This document shows positions 9,492 to 18,243 of a stretch of DNA of 64,000 nt, piece after piece. Every line of letters starts with the position of its first letter. Within the stretch, counting starts at the first letter, position 1. Source of the stretch: Solirubrobacteraceae bacterium (GTDB taxonomy: Bacteria; Actinomycetota; Thermoleophilia; Solirubrobacterales; Solirubrobacteraceae). The notes below the pieces were generated by a model. The model was not told where the DNA came from and ran no database searches. It saw nothing but the letters and a program-made list of their open reading frames with translations. A program made the translations under genes and the position numbers. The stretch spans positions 95,971-159,970 of the forward strand of contig JANJTP010000043.1 in assembly GCA_024711025.1 (NCBI GenBank). Direction: 5' to 3'.

Positions 9492-10331
9492 GTGGCCGAG
9501 CCCATCGAGCTGGAGGAGGACCTGCGGACGTTGACGCTGAGCCGCCGCGGCGCACTCGTGACGATCACGATCGACCACCCGCCGATCAACCTTCTCGACC
9601 AGACGATGCTCGACGACCTCGAGCGCTGCGTCGCCTGGCTCGAGTGCGACCGGACCTCGAACGTCTGCGTGCTGCAGAGCGCCCACCCCGCGTTCTTCGT
9701 CGCCCACTACGACGTCCAGCTGCTACTGCGCGAGGGGCCGCGGCGCACGATCGGGCCCGGCGAGTTCAACCTGCTCATGGAGCGCTTGCGCCATCTGCCC
9801 CAGCTGACCGTGGGGAAGATCGAGGGGATCGCGCGTGGCGGCGGCAGCGAGCTGCTCCTCGCGCTCGACCTGCGCTACGCCGAGCTCGAGCGCACGGTGG
9901 TCGGCCAGCCCGAGGTCGCGCTGGGCATCATCCCGGGAGGCGGCGCGACCCAGCGCCTGCCCGCACTCGTCGGCCGCTCGCGGGCGCTGGAGATGATCGT
10001 CGGCGGCGGCGATCTCGACGCCGCGGTCGCGGAGCGCTACGGCTACGTCACCCGCGCGCTGCCCGCCGATCGGCTCGGCCGCTTCGTCGACGATCTCGCG
10101 CGTCGCGTCGCGTCGTTCCCGCGCGCCGCGGTCACGGCGGCGAAGGCCGCAGTCAACGCCTCCGAATGCCGAGCCGGCGACGGCTTCGCGGCCGAGGCCG
10201 CAGCGTTCGCCGCGGTCCGCGACAGCACCGAAGCGCAGCGGCGGATGAGCCGGTTCCTGAGCCTCGGCGGGCAGACCGACGAGGTGGAGCGACGCCTCCC
10301 CGACATCTTCGGCGACCTCGCCGCGTCGTAG
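9492..10331 (+). CDS. Enoyl-CoA hydratase/isomerase (crotonase) family protein
   Basis: A 279-residue crotonase-fold protein acting on acyl-CoA thioesters. The first catalytic Glu position is in ARGGGSELLLALDLRYA, the second in GQPEVALGIIPGGGATQRL, and both glutamates are kept, as expected for a hydratase. The GTG at 9492 follows GGGGAGGAG by about 10 bases. The reading frame stays open upstream to 9426, but those codons would overlap the divergent reductase start and are rejected. The substrate is unknown; the position beside a reductase suggests a small acyl-CoA or enone-processing pair. Confidence 0.85.
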   Translation: MAEPIELEEDLRTLTLSRRGALVTITIDHPPINLLDQTMLDDLERCVAWLECDRTSNVCVLQSAHPAFFVAHYDVQLLLREGPRRTIGPGEFNLLMERLRHLPQLTVGKIEGIARGGGSELLLALDLRYAELERTVVGQPEVALGIIPGGGATQRLPALVGRSRALEMIVGGGDLDAAVAERYGYVTRALPADRLGRFVDDLARRVASFPRAAVTAAKAAVNASECRAGDGFAAEAAAFAAVRDSTEAQRRMSRFLSLGGQTDEVERRLPDIFGDLAAS

Positions 10332-10520
10332 CCGACCCCACCTCGCCGAATGCGCCGCTCACGCACGCTCGCAGCTCACCGAGACGTCGAGCGGGCCGGT
10401 GAGCGTCCGCAGCACGACGCCGTCGTCACCGACCTCGACCGGAGGCGCGCGGCTCTCACCGGGCCGCGGCGTCCCGACCAAGTACCGCGCTCCGCGCTCG
10501 GCCCGCGCCGCGTGGCCGTT
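10332..10520. other. Intergenic between convergent genes; in-frame extension downstream of tkt
   Basis: The minus strand after the transketolase TAG (10521) stays open in the same frame for 53 codons to a TGA at 10359-10361, and the codons have the local G/C-rich third positions. The predicted residues include ERGARYLVGTPRPGE and VVLRTLTGPLDVSVS, which look protein-like. No start codon with a ribosome site is visible, so it may be a decayed gene end or a read-through tail. An 8-bp stem (10374-10381 with 10397-10404) could end transcription from either side. Confidence 0.35.
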
Positions 10521-12518
10521 CTACAGCAGCCCGCGCACCCGCTCGGCCACCGCCTCGGCGCTGATCCCGAGGCGCTGGAGGACCTCGCCCCCCGGCGCTG
10601 AGGCGCCGAAGCGGTCGATGCCGACGACGCTGTCGACCCAGCGCTCCCAGCCCATCGTGATCCCGGCCTCGACCGCGACCGACGGCAGCTCCGACGGGAT
10701 CGTCGACTCCTGGTACTCGACGTCCTGGGCGGCGAACAGCTCCCAGGACGGGAACGAGACGACGCGCGTCGGCACGCCCTCGGCGGCGAGCAGGTCGGAG
10801 GCGGCGAGCGCGACCGAGAGCTCGGCCCCCGTGCCGACGACCGTCGCGCGTGCGCCCGGCGCGTCGCGCAGCAGGTACGCACCGCGACGCAGGCCGTCGG
10901 CGCCCGCGAGCGCACCGTCGCCGTCGCCGTCGCGCGGCAGCACCGGCACGTTCTGCCGGCTCAGCGCGAGGACGACGGGACCGTCGCAGTCCTCGAGGAT
11001 CGTGCGCCATGCCTCGGCCGTCTCGTCCGGATCGCCGGGCCTGATGACGGTGAGGCGCGGGATCGCCCGCAGCGCCGCGATGTGCTCGACCGGCTGATGG
11101 GTCGGGCCGTCCTCGCCGAGCGCCACCGAGTCGTGCGAGAAGACCCAGGCGACGGGCAGCGCCATCAGCGCCGACAGGCGGATCGAGGCGCGCATGTAGT
11201 CGGAGAACTGCAGGAAGGTCGAGCCGTACGGGCGGACGATGCCGCCGTGCGCGGCCATCCCGTTGACGACCGCCCCCATCGCATGCTCGCGCACGCCGAA
11301 GTAGACGTTGCGTCCCGCCTGCGTCGCGTCGTAGCGCTCGCTCTCGCCGCCCGGAAACTCGGTCTTCGTCGACTCCGACAGGTCGGCGGCACCGCCCAGC
11401 ATCGTCGGCACGAACGCGCTGAACGCGGCCATCGCCTTGTGGCCGGCGACGCGGGTCGCGAGGCTGTCGGCGCCCCAGTCGGGCGGCAGCGCGCCGTCGA
11501 GCCCGGGCAGCGGCCTGCCCGCCCAGGCCGCGTCCCAGACCTTCGCGCGCTCCGGGTCGGCGTCGCGCCAGGCCCGCTCGCGCGCTCCCCACTCGCCGCG
11601 CAGCGCGCCGCCGCGCGCGCGCTGGCTCATGTGCTCGCGCACCGCATCGGGCACCGCGAAATCGCCGTCCGGGTCGAGGCCCATGACCTCCTTCGCCGCC
11701 CGGACCTCGTCCTCGCCGAGCGGCGCTCCGTGCGCCTTGCTCGTTCCCATGCGGTTCGGCGCCGGGTAGCCGATGATCGAGCGCACGCGGATCAGCGACG
11801 GGCGCTCCTCGTCGCCGATCGCCCGCTCGATCGCGTGCTCGAGCAGCGTCAGGTCGTTGACGTCGGGAACCTCTTGGACGTGCCAGCCGTAGGCCTCGAA
11901 GCGCCCCGTCACGTCCTCCTTGAAGCTCAGCGAGGTCGGCCCGTCGAGCGAGATGTCGTTGTCGTCGTAGAGGTAGACGAGGCGGCCCAGCCGCAGATGG
12001 CCGGCGAGCGAGGCGGCCTCCGAGGCGACGCCCTCCATCAGGTCGCCGTCCGAGCAGATCGCGAAGACGCGGTGGTCCTGGACCTCGCGCCCGAAGCGCT
12101 CGCGCAGCAGCCGCTCGGCCATCGCCATCCCCACGCCGTTCGCGAACCCCTGCCCGAGCGGACCGGTCGTGACCTCGACGCCGGGCGTGACGTGCTCCGC
12201 GTCGCGCTCGGGATGGCCGGGCGTGATCGAGCCCCACTGACGGAACGCCTTCAGGTCGTCGATCGAGACGCCGTAGCCGGTCAGGTGCAGCAGCGCGTAG
12301 AGCAGCATCGACCCGTGCCCGGCGCTGAGGACGAAACGGTCGCGATCCGGCCAGCGCGGGTCGGCCGGATCGTGGCGCATGATCCGCGTGTAGAGCAGGT
12401 ATGCCGCGGGCGCCATGCCCATCGGCAGGCCCGGGTGGCCGGAGTTGGCCCGCTGCACCGCGTCCATGGCGAGGGCGCGGATCGCGTTGATGGAGTCGCG
12501 GGCGATGTCGTCGGTCAC
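10521..12518 (-). CDS. tkt: Transketolase
   Basis: A 665-residue thiamine-diphosphate enzyme of the pentose phosphate pathway that moves two-carbon ketol units between sugar phosphates. Visible hallmarks are [13 protein letters not shown] near the N-terminus, [13 protein letters not shown], the ThDP motif beginning [13 protein letters not shown] (here [14 protein letters not shown]), the conserved HG in KAHGAPLG, and the pyrimidine-domain [11 protein letters not shown] and [18 protein letters not shown] 12518 is chosen because homologues begin about there ([14 protein letters not shown]); an ATG at 12542 would overlap the divergent ppa start codon. The minus strand has GATACT six bases before the GTG, so the message may be leaderless. 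Confidence 0.93.
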   Translation of the reverse strand: MTDDIARDSINAIRALAMDAVQRANSGHPGLPMGMAPAAYLLYTRIMRHDPADPRWPDRDRFVLSAGHGSMLLYALLHLTGYGVSIDDLKAFRQWGSITPGHPERDAEHVTPGVEVTTGPLGQGFANGVGMAMAERLLRERFGREVQDHRVFAICSDGDLMEGVASEAASLAGHLRLGRLVYLYDDNDISLDGPTSLSFKEDVTGRFEAYGWHVQEVPDVNDLTLLEHAIERAIGDEERPSLIRVRSIIGYPAPNRMGTSKAHGAPLGEDEVRAAKEVMGLDPDGDFAVPDAVREHMSQRARGGALRGEWGARERAWRDADPERAKVWDAAWAGRPLPGLDGALPPDWGADSLATRVAGHKAMAAFSAFVPTMLGGAADLSESTKTEFPGGESERYDATQAGRNVYFGVREHAMGAVVNGMAAHGGIVRPYGSTFLQFSDYMRASIRLSALMALPVAWVFSHDSVALGEDGPTHQPVEHIAALRAIPRLTVIRPGDPDETAEAWRTILEDCDGPVVLALSRQNVPVLPRDGDGDGALAGADGLRRGAYLLRDAPGARATVVGTGAELSVALAASDLLAAEGVPTRVVSFPSWELFAAQDVEYQESTIPSELPSVAVEAGITMGWERWVDSVVGIDRFGASAPGGEVLQRLGISAEAVAERVRGLL

Positions 12519-12523
12519 GGCCG

Positions 12524-12529
12524 TAGTAT
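12524..12529 (+). promoter_or_regulatory. Putative -10 element for ppa
   Basis: TAGTAT fits the TANNNT pattern and lies 11 bases before the ppa ATG, so the leader would be only a few bases. No -35 hexamer at normal spacing is visible. The same AT step is read on the other strand as GATACT ahead of tkt, so the two divergent genes seem to share one short promoter region. Confidence 0.45.
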
Positions 12530-12540
12530 CGCCATTGACC

Positions 12541-13026
12541 ATGATCCACTGCTTCGTGGAGATCCCCAAGGGCTCCCGCAACAAGTACGAGTGGGACGAG
12601 CAGCTCGGCGCGATCAAGCTCGACCGCTTTCTCTTCTCTTCGGTCGTCTACCCGACCGACTACGGCTTCATCCCCGACACCCTCGGAGAGGACGGCGATC
12701 CGCTGGACGCGATGGTCTGCGTGAGCGAGCCGACCTTCCCCGGCTGCGTGATCCCCGTGAAGGTCATCGCGCTCTTCCGGATGCGCGATGACAAGGGCGT
12801 CGACGACAAGGTCGTCTGCGTGCCGCAGGAGGACCCGAACTGGAACCACATGGAGGTCCTCGACGACATCCCCCAGCCGCTGCGCGACGAGATCAGCCAC
12901 TTCTTCTCGATCTACAAGCAGCCCGAGGGCAAGCACGTGAAGGTCGACGGCTGGTTCCCCAAGGACCAGGCGCTGCGGGTGATCGACGAGGCCCGAGCGC
13001 GCCGGCAGCGGGTGCGCGCGGCATGA
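12541..13026 (+). CDS. ppa: Inorganic pyrophosphatase (family I)
   Basis: A 161-residue soluble family I pyrophosphatase hydrolysing PPi to two phosphates and so pulling nucleotide-sugar and nucleic-acid synthesis forward. The metal-binding signature is DGDPLDAMV (about 56-64) and the substrate-binding N-terminal part is [18 protein letters not shown] and FKDQAL-like ends are also family features. Length is normal. It starts with an ATG one base away from the alternative divergent tkt start and overlaps the following hydrolase by ATGA. Confidence 0.95.
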   Translation: MIHCFVEIPKGSRNKYEWDEQLGAIKLDRFLFSSVVYPTDYGFIPDTLGEDGDPLDAMVCVSEPTFPGCVIPVKVIALFRMRDDKGVDDKVVCVPQEDPNWNHMEVLDDIPQPLRDEISHFFSIYKQPEGKHVKVDGWFPKDQALRVIDEARARRQRVRAA

Positions 13027-13937
13027 GCGTCGCTTTCGAGCGCGCCCCCGAGACGCGCTTCGCCGACCTGCCCGAGCTGCCGTACGAGCCGCGCTACCTC
13101 GAGTGGCAGGGGCTGCGGCTGGCGCGGATCGACGAGGGCGCCGGCTCGCCGATCGTGCTGCTCCACGGCGAGCCGACGTGGTCCTTCCTCTGGCGGCGGG
13201 TGATGGGTCCGCTGCTCGATGCCGGCCACCGCTGCATCGCGCCGGACATGCCCGGCTTCGGCCGCTCGGACAAGCCGACCGACCTCGACTGGTACAGCTA
13301 CGACCGCCACAACGAGGCGATGCTGTTCGTCCTCGACGAGCTCGACGTGCGGGATGCGACGCTCGTCGTGCACGACTGGGGCGGGCCGGTCGGCCTGCGC
13401 GCCGCCGTCGAGCGCCCCGAGCGGATCGGGCGGATCGTGGTCCTCGACACCGGCGTGTTCACCGGCCGCCAGCGGATGGCCGAAGCCTGGCACCGCTTCC
13501 GCGACTTCGTCGAGCAGACCGAGGACCTGCCGATCAGCGCGCTCGTCGCGGGCGGCACCAAGCGCGCGCTGAGCCCCGAGGTGCTGGCCGCGTACGACGC
13601 GCCGTTCCCGACGCCCGCGTCGAAGGCCGGCGCCCGCGCGTTCCCGCTGATGATCCCGCTCTCGCCCGACGACCCGGGCGCCGAGGCCGGCCGCCGCGTG
13701 ACCGAGGCGCTGCGCTCCGACCCGCGCCCGAAGCTCGCCCTGTGGGCGGCGGAGGACCCCGTGATCCCGCTCGAGGGCGGCCGGCGGGTCGCAGCGGCGC
13801 TCGGCATCGACGAGCTCGAGGTGATCGAGGACGCCGCGCACTTCCTGCAGGAGGACCAGGGGCCCGTGGTCGGCGAGCGGATCGCCGGCTGGCTGGCCGA
13901 GCGGGAACCGCCCCGTTCCGCGCCGCGTACCGGCTGA
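13023..13937 (+). CDS. Haloalkane-dehalogenase-like alpha/beta hydrolase
   Basis: A 304-residue alpha/beta hydrolase with the full haloalkane dehalogenase pattern. The oxyanion/halide motif is HGEPTWSFLWR, the nucleophile is an Asp in VVHDWGGPVGL (Trp beside it can bind halide), an acid Asp lies in LWAAEDPVIP and the catalytic His is in AHFLQED. An Asp rather than Ser nucleophile excludes ordinary esterases and fits dehalogenases. Whether it acts on haloalkanes in vivo is unknown. It overlaps the ppa stop by ATGA, an odd partner for a dehalogenase, and is followed by a bidirectional hairpin. Confidence 0.85.
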   Translation: MSVAFERAPETRFADLPELPYEPRYLEWQGLRLARIDEGAGSPIVLLHGEPTWSFLWRRVMGPLLDAGHRCIAPDMPGFGRSDKPTDLDWYSYDRHNEAMLFVLDELDVRDATLVVHDWGGPVGLRAAVERPERIGRIVVLDTGVFTGRQRMAEAWHRFRDFVEQTEDLPISALVAGGTKRALSPEVLAAYDAPFPTPASKAGARAFPLMIPLSPDDPGAEAGRRVTEALRSDPRPKLALWAAEDPVIPLEGGRRVAAALGIDELEVIEDAAHFLQEDQGPVVGERIAGWLAEREPPRSAPRTG

Positions 13938-14000
13938 CGCGGGCGCCCCACACGTGAGCGCGCGGCGCTCCCGTGGCGTCTCGACACCCACACCACGCAG

Positions 14001-14052
14001 TCCGCGACTGACGCGGCCGGCCGCCCGCCTTCCCGGCTGCGTCAGTCGCGGA
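14001..14052. terminator. Inverted repeat between convergent genes
   Basis: Perfect 14-bp arms TCCGCGACTGACGC (14001-14014) and GCGTCAGTCGCGGA (14039-14052) enclose a 24-base GC-rich loop. The right arm contains the stop codon of the deacetylase gene. It could terminate both the ppa-hydrolase unit and the deacetylase gene. No T run follows, so it would act by stem stability or Rho. Confidence 0.55.
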
Positions 14053-14818
14053 CGCCGGCCACTCGGCGCAGCGCATCGAACGCGGCCGGGCTGACGCGCT
14101 TGATCGCGTCCTTGATCACGTACGCCGCCCACTGCGATCCGCACGCGCGCGCATCGCCGGTGGCGAAGGCGACCGCCCGCGCGGGCGAGGTCGAGGAGAG
14201 GATCGTGAAGCGACCGGTCACCCACATCGCTCCGTGGCGATGCAGGCGAGCCGACGGCACCGAGGTCAGGAGCACCCCGTAGCCGACGCGCTCGGCCGCG
14301 GCGATCACGCTGCCCGACAAGAAGCCGCCGGGCACCGAGGCGGTCCGCGGAGGCCTGCCGAGCAGCTCGTGCAGCTCGTCGCGGCTGCGCGCCCACTCCT
14401 CGAGGATGGCGGCGTCGGAGAGCGACGCCATGTACTTGGGGTGCGAGTGGGAGTGCGAGCCGACGTCGTGGCCGCGCCGTGCGAGCTCGCGCACCTCGTC
14501 GGCGGTGACGAAGCCCGGCATTCCGATCCTGCCCGTCGTCACGAAGAAGTGGCCGCGCCAGCCGCGTCGCTCGAGCTCCTCCGCGACATGGAGCGCCGAG
14601 CTGCCGCCGTCGTCGAACGTGAACGCCGCAGGCGGACAGGGTCCGTCGCCGGCCAGCAGCCCGAAGCCCAGGCTCGTGGCCTGCAGGCCATCGAGATGCT
14701 CGGCGAACCCCGCCTCCTCGAGCTTGTACCTCGAGCCGGCCGTGCCCGGGAAGCCCGACACCTCGGGCCGCCCCTCGGGCACGACGTCGTGGTACATCAG
14801 CACCCGAGGACCGCTCAC
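14042..14818 (-). CDS. Polysaccharide deacetylase (NodB/CE4-like)
   Basis: A 258-residue CE4-type deacetylase. The catalytic and metal motifs are AFTFDDGG (motif 1, the D-D pair) and SHSHSHPKY (motif 2, H-x-H/H-x-x-x-H), and PGGFLSG resembles motif 3. It would remove N- or O-acetyl groups from an envelope or exopolysaccharide. No signal peptide is visible from the GTG at 14818, so it may act inside the cell on lipid-linked intermediates or need a start further upstream. It lies next to FemAB-like and ATP-grasp genes at the edge of the glycan locus. Confidence 0.85.
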   Translation of the reverse strand: MSGPRVLMYHDVVPEGRPEVSGFPGTAGSRYKLEEAGFAEHLDGLQATSLGFGLLAGDGPCPPAAFTFDDGGSSALHVAEELERRGWRGHFFVTTGRIGMPGFVTADEVRELARRGHDVGSHSHSHPKYMASLSDAAILEEWARSRDELHELLGRPPRTASVPGGFLSGSVIAAAERVGYGVLLTSVPSARLHRHGAMWVTGRFTILSSTSPARAVAFATGDARACGSQWAAYVIKDAIKRVSPAAFDALRRVAGVRD

Positions 14819-14999
14819 GGCCGTGCGGCGACGCGGCGCCCCACTCGCCGGCCGCGACCTGCCCGCGGCTCCGGGAGAGCCGTGGTCGGCCAGGCCCGAC
14901 GTCTTTCGGGCGCCGGTCGACGGCTGCCATCGCGCGGCCTTTGCGAACGGTCTCACCTCACTGCGCCCGGCGAGTATCCGTCGAGGCACGCCCACCGCC

Positions 15000-15968
15000 C
15001 TAGTAGCCCCGCGTCTTGATCCGCGCGGCGACGTCGCGAAGCCGTCCGAGGAGCGGCACCCGCGAACGGCGGAAGAAGGGCACGGTGACGAGGCGCGGTC
15101 CGTACTTGAGCTTGTAGGCACCCCCGCCGCCCATGTCGAGCGTCCTGTAGCCGGCGGCCTTCCATCGGCGCATCGCATACCAGAAGATCGCCTCGTTGGG
15201 GCGCATATGCTGATGCGGGCGCCAGCTGGCGCCGCCCCAGAAGTACGCGGTGCCGTTCATGGCCGGGAAGATCCCGGTGGCGATCCGCTCGCCCTCCGGC
15301 GAGAGGGCACGCAGCAGCAGCAGCCGGCCGGACGGCTCGAGCGAGCCGATCAGGTCGCGGACGCGCTGCACCGGATATGTCGGCTCGAGGCCCTGCTTGG
15401 CGAAGACGTCCTCGAGCTGCGCGTAGTACTCGTCGGCGAAGCCCTCGCCCGATGCCTCCTCGATCCTCACGCCGCACTTCTCGGACTTGCGCAGCGCGCG
15501 CCGACAGGCGCTGGACATGCGCGCGAGCATCTCGTCCTCCGCGGACGCGAGGTCGAGCTCGTAGGTGTGCAGGTCGGTCCAGGCCAGCCTCGCGGGTTCG
15601 GGCGAAGGCGCCTCGAGCAGGCGATCGCGCAGCTCCAGATGCAGGCAGCCCAGCTCGTGGAAGGCGAACGGCGCGAGCGCCGACGCCGCCGCCCATCGGT
15701 CCACGCCGTCGCGCAGGTTGAAGCCCATCCACGGGGTCGTCCATCCGGGAAACGGGCTGCCGAGGATGCGCACGCCGTAGGAGCTCACGACGGCGCCCGT
15801 GAACCAGCCGACGCGCTCGCCGCCGGCAAGCACCTCGGCGACGACCGGCTCCGCTCGCTGGCTGCGACCCAGGAAGTCGAGCCACTCCCGGGTCTGGAAG
15901 AGCACGCGATCGCTCATCGCATCCATGGCCGACCAGTCGCAGCGCTCGAACGCGACGCGCTCGAGCAC
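15000..15968 (-). CDS. FemAB-like peptidyl/aminoacyl transferase (GNAT fold)
   Basis: A 322-residue protein with two GNAT-like halves as in FemAB proteins. Recognisable stretches are VLFQTREWLDFL near the N-terminus, the WTTPWMGFNL segment, and the second-half AMNGTAYFWGGASW followed by NEAIFWYAMRRWKAAGY and DMGGGGAYKLKYG. Such proteins transfer amino acids, usually from aminoacyl-tRNA, to cell-wall or glycan acceptors. The start is uncertain: GTG 15968 fits the domain edge, while a GTG at 16037 would lie just behind a TATACT element. It is divergent from an ATP-grasp gene, which suggests the pair decorates a glycan with amino acids (inference). Confidence 0.75.
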   Translation of the reverse strand: MLERVAFERCDWSAMDAMSDRVLFQTREWLDFLGRSQRAEPVVAEVLAGGERVGWFTGAVVSSYGVRILGSPFPGWTTPWMGFNLRDGVDRWAAASALAPFAFHELGCLHLELRDRLLEAPSPEPARLAWTDLHTYELDLASAEDEMLARMSSACRRALRKSEKCGVRIEEASGEGFADEYYAQLEDVFAKQGLEPTYPVQRVRDLIGSLEPSGRLLLLRALSPEGERIATGIFPAMNGTAYFWGGASWRPHQHMRPNEAIFWYAMRRWKAAGYRTLDMGGGGAYKLKYGPRLVTVPFFRRSRVPLLGRLRDVAARIKTRGY

Positions 15969-16058
15969 CAACCGTCGTTGGTCGGACGCTGGGTGCACGG
16001 GATGCGAGAGAACGACGCCCTCCGACCGGAGAAGCACACGCCGCTTGCCGGATCCGCG

Positions 16059-16064
16059 AGTATA
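16059..16064 (-). promoter_or_regulatory. Putative -10 element for the FemAB-like gene
   Basis: The minus strand reads TATACT, close to consensus, in the gap between the FemAB-like and ATP-grasp genes. The start would lie near 16052. The surrounding GTATAC is palindromic, so a divergent promoter for the ATP-grasp gene may use the same bases. Confidence 0.45.
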
Positions 16065-16126
16065 CGCCGATGTGGGGTGGACGCCGGGCGGACGCGGCCG
16101 GCGGCCGGCGGCCGGCGGCATGCGTC

Positions 16127-17233
16127 ATGGGAGAGATCGACCTCGTGCGGGCGCTCGGCCTGGCGAGGATCCGATCCGCCGTCGTCGTCGATCCCGGAAA
16201 TCCCGCCCGCTACTCCCGTTCGACCGCGCACGTCCTGCCGTACTTCGACTCGCGGACGGAGCCCGAGGCGCGCGTGGCGGCCGTGGTCGCGTACGCCGAG
16301 GGCCAGTCGGAGAAGCCGGTCCTCTTCTACGACAACGACTGGTCGCTGCTGCTCGTCTCGCGCCATCGCGCCCGGCTCGCGAGCGCCCTGCGCTTCGTCG
16401 TGCCCAAGCCCGACCTCGTCGAGGCGCTCGTCGACAAGGAGCGCTTCCAGGAGCTGTCCGAGCGCCTGTCGCTGCCGGTCCCGCGGGCCCGGCGCGTGCG
16501 GCTCTCCGAGACGGTCGAGGTCGACCTTCGCTACCCGCTCGTCGCCAAGCCGCTGACGCGTGATCACGCGACATGGCGCCCGGTGGCCCGTGCGAAGGCC
16601 ATCCGGGTCGGGGATCCCGCGGCCCTGCGCGAGCTCGGCCGGCGGCTGGCCGGCAGCGCGCTCGACGTCCTGCTCCAGGAGGAGGTGCCCGGGCCGGAGA
16701 GCCGGATCGAGAGCTACCACGTGTACGCGGACGCCGATGGCGCGATCGCCGGCGAGTTCACGGGCCGCAAGCTCAGGACGTATCCGCAGGGCTTCGGGTA
16801 CACCAGCGCCCTCGAGATCACCTCCGCGCGCGACGTCGCCGATCTGGGCCGCGAGCTGACCCGGCGTCTCGGCCTGCGCGGGGTCGCGAAGCTGGACTTC
16901 AAGCGCGACGACGAGGGGCGCCTGCATCTCCTGGAGGTCAACCCGCGCTTCAACCTCTGGCACCATCCGGGGGCACTGGCCGGCGTCAACCTCCCGGCCC
17001 TGGTGTACGCGGACCTCACCGGCGGGGCGCGGCCCGGCGTGCGTCCGGCGCGCGCGGGGGTGCGCTGGTGCAGCCTCGCCCACGACCTGCAGGCCGCCCG
17101 GCTCGAGGGCTGGAGCGTGACGCGCTGGCTGCGATGGGTCGCGCGATGCGAGGCGAAGTCCGGCCTGGCGCTCGCCGACCCGCTGCCGCTGGCCCGGGGG
17201 CTCGCGTGGCGCGTCGCCCACCGACGGGACTGA
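16127..17233 (+). CDS. ATP-grasp ligase
   Basis: A 368-residue protein with the ATP-grasp fold. The order seen is an N-terminal Rossmann-like part (SAVVVDPGNPARYSRS), a YPLVAKPLTR lysine strand (about 150), the LLQEEVPG adenine-contact strand and the metal-binding end with GVAKLDFKRD and HLLEVNPRFNLWHHPGA, where Glu and Asn bind Mg. It resembles the carbamoyl-phosphate-synthase-like group found in polysaccharide loci. It would join a carboxylate to an amine or thiol using ATP. It lies back to back with a FemAB-like gene and 3 bases ahead of a phosphoesterase gene. Confidence 0.82.
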   Translation: MGEIDLVRALGLARIRSAVVVDPGNPARYSRSTAHVLPYFDSRTEPEARVAAVVAYAEGQSEKPVLFYDNDWSLLLVSRHRARLASALRFVVPKPDLVEALVDKERFQELSERLSLPVPRARRVRLSETVEVDLRYPLVAKPLTRDHATWRPVARAKAIRVGDPAALRELGRRLAGSALDVLLQEEVPGPESRIESYHVYADADGAIAGEFTGRKLRTYPQGFGYTSALEITSARDVADLGRELTRRLGLRGVAKLDFKRDDEGRLHLLEVNPRFNLWHHPGALAGVNLPALVYADLTGGARPGVRPARAGVRWCSLAHDLQAARLEGWSVTRWLRWVARCEAKSGLALADPLPLARGLAWRVAHRRD

Positions 17234-17236
17234 CCG

Positions 17237-18052
17237 GTGCGCTACGCCGTCCTGGCCGACATCCACGGCAACCTCGAGGCGCTGCGCGCGGCGCTCGCCG
17301 AGGCCCGCCGCCGCAGCGCGCCGGAGCTCCTCGTGCTCGGAGACCTCGTCGGCTACGGCCCCGAGCCCAACGGCTGCGTCGAGCTCGTCGCCGAGCTCGA
17401 CGCCACCTGCGTCAGGGGCAACCACGATCTCATCGCGCTCGGGCGACTGAGCGACGAGCGCTGCATCCCGTTGGCCAGGGAGAGCCTGCGCTGGACCCGC
17501 GAGGTGCTGCGGCCGGAGGCGAGCCGGTTCCTGGAGCGGCTGCCGCTCCGCGCCCGGGCGCAGGGCGGCGTCGTCCTCGCCCACGGCTCGCTCGACGATC
17601 CCGAGACGTACACCGCGTCACCCCAGGACGCGGCCGCGCAGCTCGCCCGGCTCGCGGAGGTCGACCCGGGCGCCCGCTTCCTCCTGCTCGGCCACACCCA
17701 CCGGCCGCTGGCGCTGAGCGCCCTGCGGGGATGGTCGGCGACGTCCGGGGCGATCTCCCTCGCCGGCGGCGACCGGGCGGTCCTGAACCCGGGCTCCGTC
17801 GGGCAGTCGCGCGAGTGGCGGGCGCGCGTGCGACTGCTGATCCTCGACACGGAGCACGACACGGCGGAGTTCGTCGCCGTGCCGTACGACGACGAGCGCA
17901 GCCGTGCGGCGCTGCGCCGCAGCGGCCTGTCCGAACGCGGGGTGCACCTTCGCCCGTCGGCTCCGAGGTACCTCGCCCGCGCGGCACGGGCCCGCGTCCA
18001 GGCCCGGCGCCTGCGCCGGCGCAGCGTCCCGGCGTCGCTCGCGGGCCCGTGA
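17237..18052 (+). CDS. Metallophosphoesterase (YfcE/ApaH-like)
   Basis: A 271-residue calcineurin-type phosphoesterase. The metal motifs are all present: DIHGN (about 8-12), GDLVGYGPEPN, GNHD, LAHGS and GHTHRP. A GTG start lies 3 bases after the stop of the ATP-grasp gene, so the two are cotranscribed. It might hydrolyse a phosphodiester or sugar-phosphate intermediate of the glycan pathway; no substrate can be named. The last codons lie inside a tandem repeat, so the basic C-terminal tail (ARARVQARRLRRRS) may be recently altered. Confidence 0.88.
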   Translation: MRYAVLADIHGNLEALRAALAEARRRSAPELLVLGDLVGYGPEPNGCVELVAELDATCVRGNHDLIALGRLSDERCIPLARESLRWTREVLRPEASRFLERLPLRARAQGGVVLAHGSLDDPETYTASPQDAAAQLARLAEVDPGARFLLLGHTHRPLALSALRGWSATSGAISLAGGDRAVLNPGSVGQSREWRARVRLLILDTEHDTAEFVAVPYDDERSRAALRRSGLSERGVHLRPSAPRYLARAARARVQARRLRRRSVPASLAGP

Positions 18053-18133
18053 CGGCGCCGGCGTCGCCCGCGGGCGCCCCTGACGGCGCCGTCGTCGCTC
18101 GCGGGCGCCCGTGACGACGCCGTCGTCGCTCGC
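18031..18133. repeat. Imperfect tandem repeat, about 31 bp, just over three copies
   Basis: Units start at about 18032, 18061, 18092 and 18123 with the core GCGTCGCTCGCGGGCGCC followed by TGACGGCG. The first copy is inside the end of the phosphoesterase gene; the others fill most of the gap to the epimerase promoter. Each unit can form a short GC hairpin, so the array may also slow or end transcription. Confidence 0.7.
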
Positions 18134-18230
18134 GGCGTCGGCCGCCGCGTCGCCGTGCGCCCGGAGCACGTCGCCGGCCGACCTCGCACACCCTGGCCGA
18201 AAGGCCCCCATCGCAGGTGGCGCCCGGCGT

Positions 18231-18236
18231 TACGAT
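18231..18236 (+). promoter_or_regulatory. Leaderless-type -10 element for the epimerase gene
   Basis: TACGAT (TANNNT) lies 7 bases before the ATG at 18244. No Shine-Dalgarno sequence precedes the ATG. This spacing is what is known for actinobacterial genes transcribed from the first base of the start codon. Confidence 0.55.
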
Positions 18237-18243
18237 CGCAGCC

